Positions 14,893 through 14,975 of a DNA stretch of 14,975 nt are shown here, piece by piece. A program made the translations under genes and the position numbers. How positions within the stretch are numbered: position 1 is the stretch's first letter; each line of letters opens with the position of its first letter. This stretch comes from Candidatus Aerophobota bacterium (lineage in GTDB: Bacteria; Aerophobota; Aerophobia; Aerophobales; B3-G15). Below the pieces are notes generated by a model. It was not told where the DNA came from, did not search any database, and saw only the letters and a program-made list of their open reading frames with translations. Where the stretch lies: NCBI GenBank assembly GCA_021162265.1, contig JAGGZA010000118.1, positions 1-14,975 on the forward strand, read 5' to 3'.

Positions 14893-14975
14893 TTATCCTT
14901 CCCAGCTTTCCTGCTCCATAATTAAAAATTTTTGAATCTCTTCCTGGCTCATTACTGTTACTTTAACATCAACTT
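14893..14975 (-). CDS. Last 26 codons of an unidentified gene (partial)
   Basis: The frame enters at the window edge and runs to TAA at 14893-14895, ending VTVMSQEEIQKFLIMEQESW plus EG. The 26 codons are too few to name a family. The direction and closeness to the flavoprotein remnant and DUF1638 suggest the same cluster. Confidence 0.4.
   Translation of the reverse strand, partial: VDVKVTVMSQEEIQKFLIMEQESWEG

Noticed and set aside
1..14975. tRNA, rRNA or CRISPR arrays
   Set aside because: No cloverleaf-like segment, rRNA core sequence or regularly spaced repeat array was found by reading; the only direct repeats are the two IS-end units.

Overview
The window is AT-rich and gene-dense, with long runs of co-directional genes and short or overlapping junctions, as in a bacterial chromosome. 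The replication genes dnaN, recF and dciA/DUF721, together with rex, tyrS and a PaaI-type thioesterase, indicate a bacterium. metV and a CooC-type ATPase point to Wood-Ljungdahl (acetyl-CoA pathway) metabolism. A complex-I-like NuoD/NuoI module, rex and a DUF1638 gene point to an anaerobe. An uncultured acetogen-like lineage or a deep-branching anaerobic phylum fits; the sequence alone does not settle the taxon.

Layout. 1-1693 (+): tyrS and a translationally coupled YfcE/MJ0936-type phosphodiesterase. 1682-5620 (-): an operon read dnaN, recF, dciA, inositol-phosphatase-like (suhB family), PaaI-like thioesterase, driven by a clear sigma70-type promoter at 5646-5674. The thioesterase frame is interrupted by one in-frame TAG. 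5761-8904 (-): a 5'-truncated nuoD, a 626-residue NuoI-GltD fusion, then rex. The nuoD 5' part is lost at the edge of a decayed insertion-sequence end (about 8898-9060). 9145-11068 (-): a consensus promoter, a leader with a hairpin, metV, cooC and a CsoR/FrmR-family repressor gene frameshifted by a 4-bp tandem duplication. 11180-14546 (-): DUF1638 protein, SAM methyltransferase, MFS transporter, MTH1187/YkoF-type thiamine-binding protein and an unrecognised 190-residue protein. 14586-14975 (-): the decayed C-terminal end of a thioredoxin-reductase-like flavoprotein and the last 26 codons of another gene.

How the parts relate. The NuoI-GltD fusion could pass electrons between NAD(P)H and ferredoxin-type clusters next to a NuoD-like quinone/ion-pump subunit, and rex downstream would sense NADH/NAD+. 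MetV is the small partner of methylene-THF reductase and CooC loads nickel into CO dehydrogenase, so both serve the acetyl-CoA pathway. The DUF1638 cluster resembles those found near corrinoid methyl-transfer genes. Four disrupted genes (thioesterase, nuoD, csoR-like, flavoprotein tail) in 15 kb suggest local decay, recoding of TAG, or errors in an assembly; these explanations can be separated by read data.
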